A stretch of DNA of 6,988 nt, from positions 1-6,988 of the forward strand of contig JAHEZF010000086.1 of the NCBI GenBank assembly GCA_023251215.1. The letters are read 5' to 3'. The notes under the pieces were generated by a model. The model had not been told where the DNA came from. It made no database searches and saw only the letters and a program-made list of their open reading frames with translations. The translations under genes were made by a program, and so were the position numbers. Shown here piece by piece: positions 6,151-6,988 of the stretch. Within the stretch, counting starts at the first letter, position 1; every line of letters starts with the position of its first letter. The DNA is from Sphingobacteriales bacterium (GTDB taxonomy: Bacteria; Bacteroidota; Bacteroidia; Chitinophagales; Chitinophagaceae).

Positions 6151-6988
6151 TTACCGGATTGTGATTTCAGATTTCAATACATTTGAATTTGTTTTCACTT
6201 TCACATCCGGCTGACCACCACCGACAGCTATTTCATATTTTCCCGGCAGAAAAGCTCTTTCATTTTTATCATTAATAAATGAGAAAGCATCTGCTTTTAC
6301 GATCAGGTCAACAGTTTTTGCTTCTCCCGGCACTAAATGAATTCTTTTAAATGCTCTTAATGAACGAACCGGGAAATGTCCTTCTTTGTTTTTATTGCTC
6401 ACATACACCTGCACTATTTCATCGCCTTCCATGCTTCCTGTATTTTTTACATTGACAGAAAATTTTACAGCTTCACCAATTTTATATTCGTTATTGATCT
6501 TTATATTATCATACTGAAAGTTTGAATAGCTCAATCCATAACCAAACGGATACAATACATCCCCCTTAAAGTAACGATATGTTTGAGTAGTGATATTATA
6601 ATCTTCAAAAGAAGGAAGATCGCTTAGCGATTTATAAAAAGTAACAGGAAGTCTTCCTCCGGGATTATAATCGCCGAATAAAACATCAGCAATGGCAGTG
6701 CCTGCTGCCTGGCCGGGATACCATGCTTCGATGATGGCAGGAATATTTTCATTTTCCCAATTGATGGAAACGGCGCTTCCGCTCATCATCACCAGGACAA
6801 CAGGTTTGCCCAATGCTTTTATTTCTTTTATCAGTTGTCTCTGTACAACCGGTAAGTCCAATTTTGTTCTGTCACCACCTTTGAACCCATCAATCTGAAT
6901 ATCCATTTCTTCTCCTTCCAGTCTTGCTGAAAGACCCATGCACATGATCACAACATCAGATTGTTTGGCAATTTCAATCGCTTTTTTC
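6151..6988 (-). CDS. Glycoside hydrolase family 3, C-terminal part (probable beta-xylosidase/beta-glucosidase; cut by right window edge)
   Basis: The reading frame is open to the window edge; 278 residues are visible, beginning KKAIEIAKQSDVVIMCMGLS. The GTG at 6951 and nearby ATGs are internal codons, not the start, because family sequence continues upstream of them. Visible parts are the end of the GH3 alpha/beta-sandwich domain and the fibronectin-III-like tail. Landmarks, counting from the first visible residue, are SARLEGEEMD near 20-29 (carrying candidate acid/base glutamates), GGDRTKLDLP near 37-46, AWYPGQAAGTAIADVLFGD near 88-106, NPGGRLPVTF, and TYRYFKGDVLYPFGYGLSY near 133-151. The tail has GDEIVQVYV, RSLRAFKRI and FLPGKYEIAVGG. 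The catalytic aspartate and the barrel are outside. GH3 enzymes remove single sugars from non-reducing ends. Xylosidase activity is favoured by the GH10 and CE15 neighbours, but sequence alone does not exclude glucosidase. It is the most upstream gene seen. Confidence 0.93.
   Translation of the reverse strand, partial: KKAIEIAKQSDVVIMCMGLSARLEGEEMDIQIDGFKGGDRTKLDLPVVQRQLIKEIKALGKPVVLVMMSGSAVSINWENENIPAIIEAWYPGQAAGTAIADVLFGDYNPGGRLPVTFYKSLSDLPSFEDYNITTQTYRYFKGDVLYPFGYGLSYSNFQYDNIKINNEYKIGEAVKFSVNVKNTGSMEGDEIVQVYVSNKNKEGHFPVRSLRAFKRIHLVPGEAKTVDLIVKADAFSFINDKNERAFLPGKYEIAVGGGQPDVKVKTNSNVLKSEITIR

Noticed and set aside
6151..6951. A complete 266-residue gene starting at the GTG at 6951
   Set aside because: The frame continues to the window edge with family-like sequence (AIEIAKQSDVV), and a GH3 enzyme needs its N-terminal barrel, so this is a truncated view of a longer gene.
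1..6988. CRISPR arrays, tRNA/rRNA genes, transposase genes, phage or defence genes
   Set aside because: No regularly spaced repeats, RNA gene signatures or such protein families were seen on either strand.

Overview
The window reads as a fragment of a Bacteroidota genome, probably a soil or plant-litter member of Chitinophagaceae or a relative. This is inferred from several traits: moderate-to-low GC, no Shine-Dalgarno sequences ahead of the starts, exported proteins with lysine-rich N-termini, and families typical of that phylum (secreted Gfo/Idh/MocA oxidoreductases, DUF6807/PmoA-like proteins, a CE15 esterase). The species cannot be fixed from sequence reading alone.

All six genes lie on the minus strand, so transcription runs from high to low coordinates. 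In that order they are: (1) the 3' part of a glycoside hydrolase family 3 enzyme, cut by the right edge; (2) a secreted DUF6807 ('PmoA-like') protein; (3) a Tat-exported Gfo/Idh/MocA oxidoreductase; (4) a predicted lipoprotein oxidoreductase with a diverged Rossmann loop and the Oxidoreduct_C type of C-terminal region; (5) a CE15 glucuronoyl esterase with all expected catalytic residues; (6) the 5' part of a GH10 endo-xylanase, cut by the left edge. Gaps are 11, 119, 3, 86 and 28 bp. No gene or strand switch interrupts them, so one operon is likely. No intergenic stretch exceeds 300 bp.

The enzymes fit breakdown of glucuronoxylan, including xylan ester-linked to lignin. GH10 would cut the backbone, CE15 would cut the ester between (4-O-methyl)glucuronic acid and lignin alcohols, and GH3 would trim short oligosaccharides. 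The less understood part is the central trio of DUF6807 plus two exported NAD(P)-type oxidoreductases. It suggests an oxidative (for example keto-sugar) step beside ordinary hydrolysis. That is inference; no substrate can be read from the sequence.

Two non-coding-type elements stand out. An 83-bp imperfect palindrome built from CGGAT/ATCCG units (4818-4900) starts immediately after the DUF6807 stop codon. A second, GC-rich palindromic element carrying CCCCCAACCCCC (about 4713-4753) lies inside the next gene, between its only usable start codon and its twin-arginine motif, and is translated in frame.
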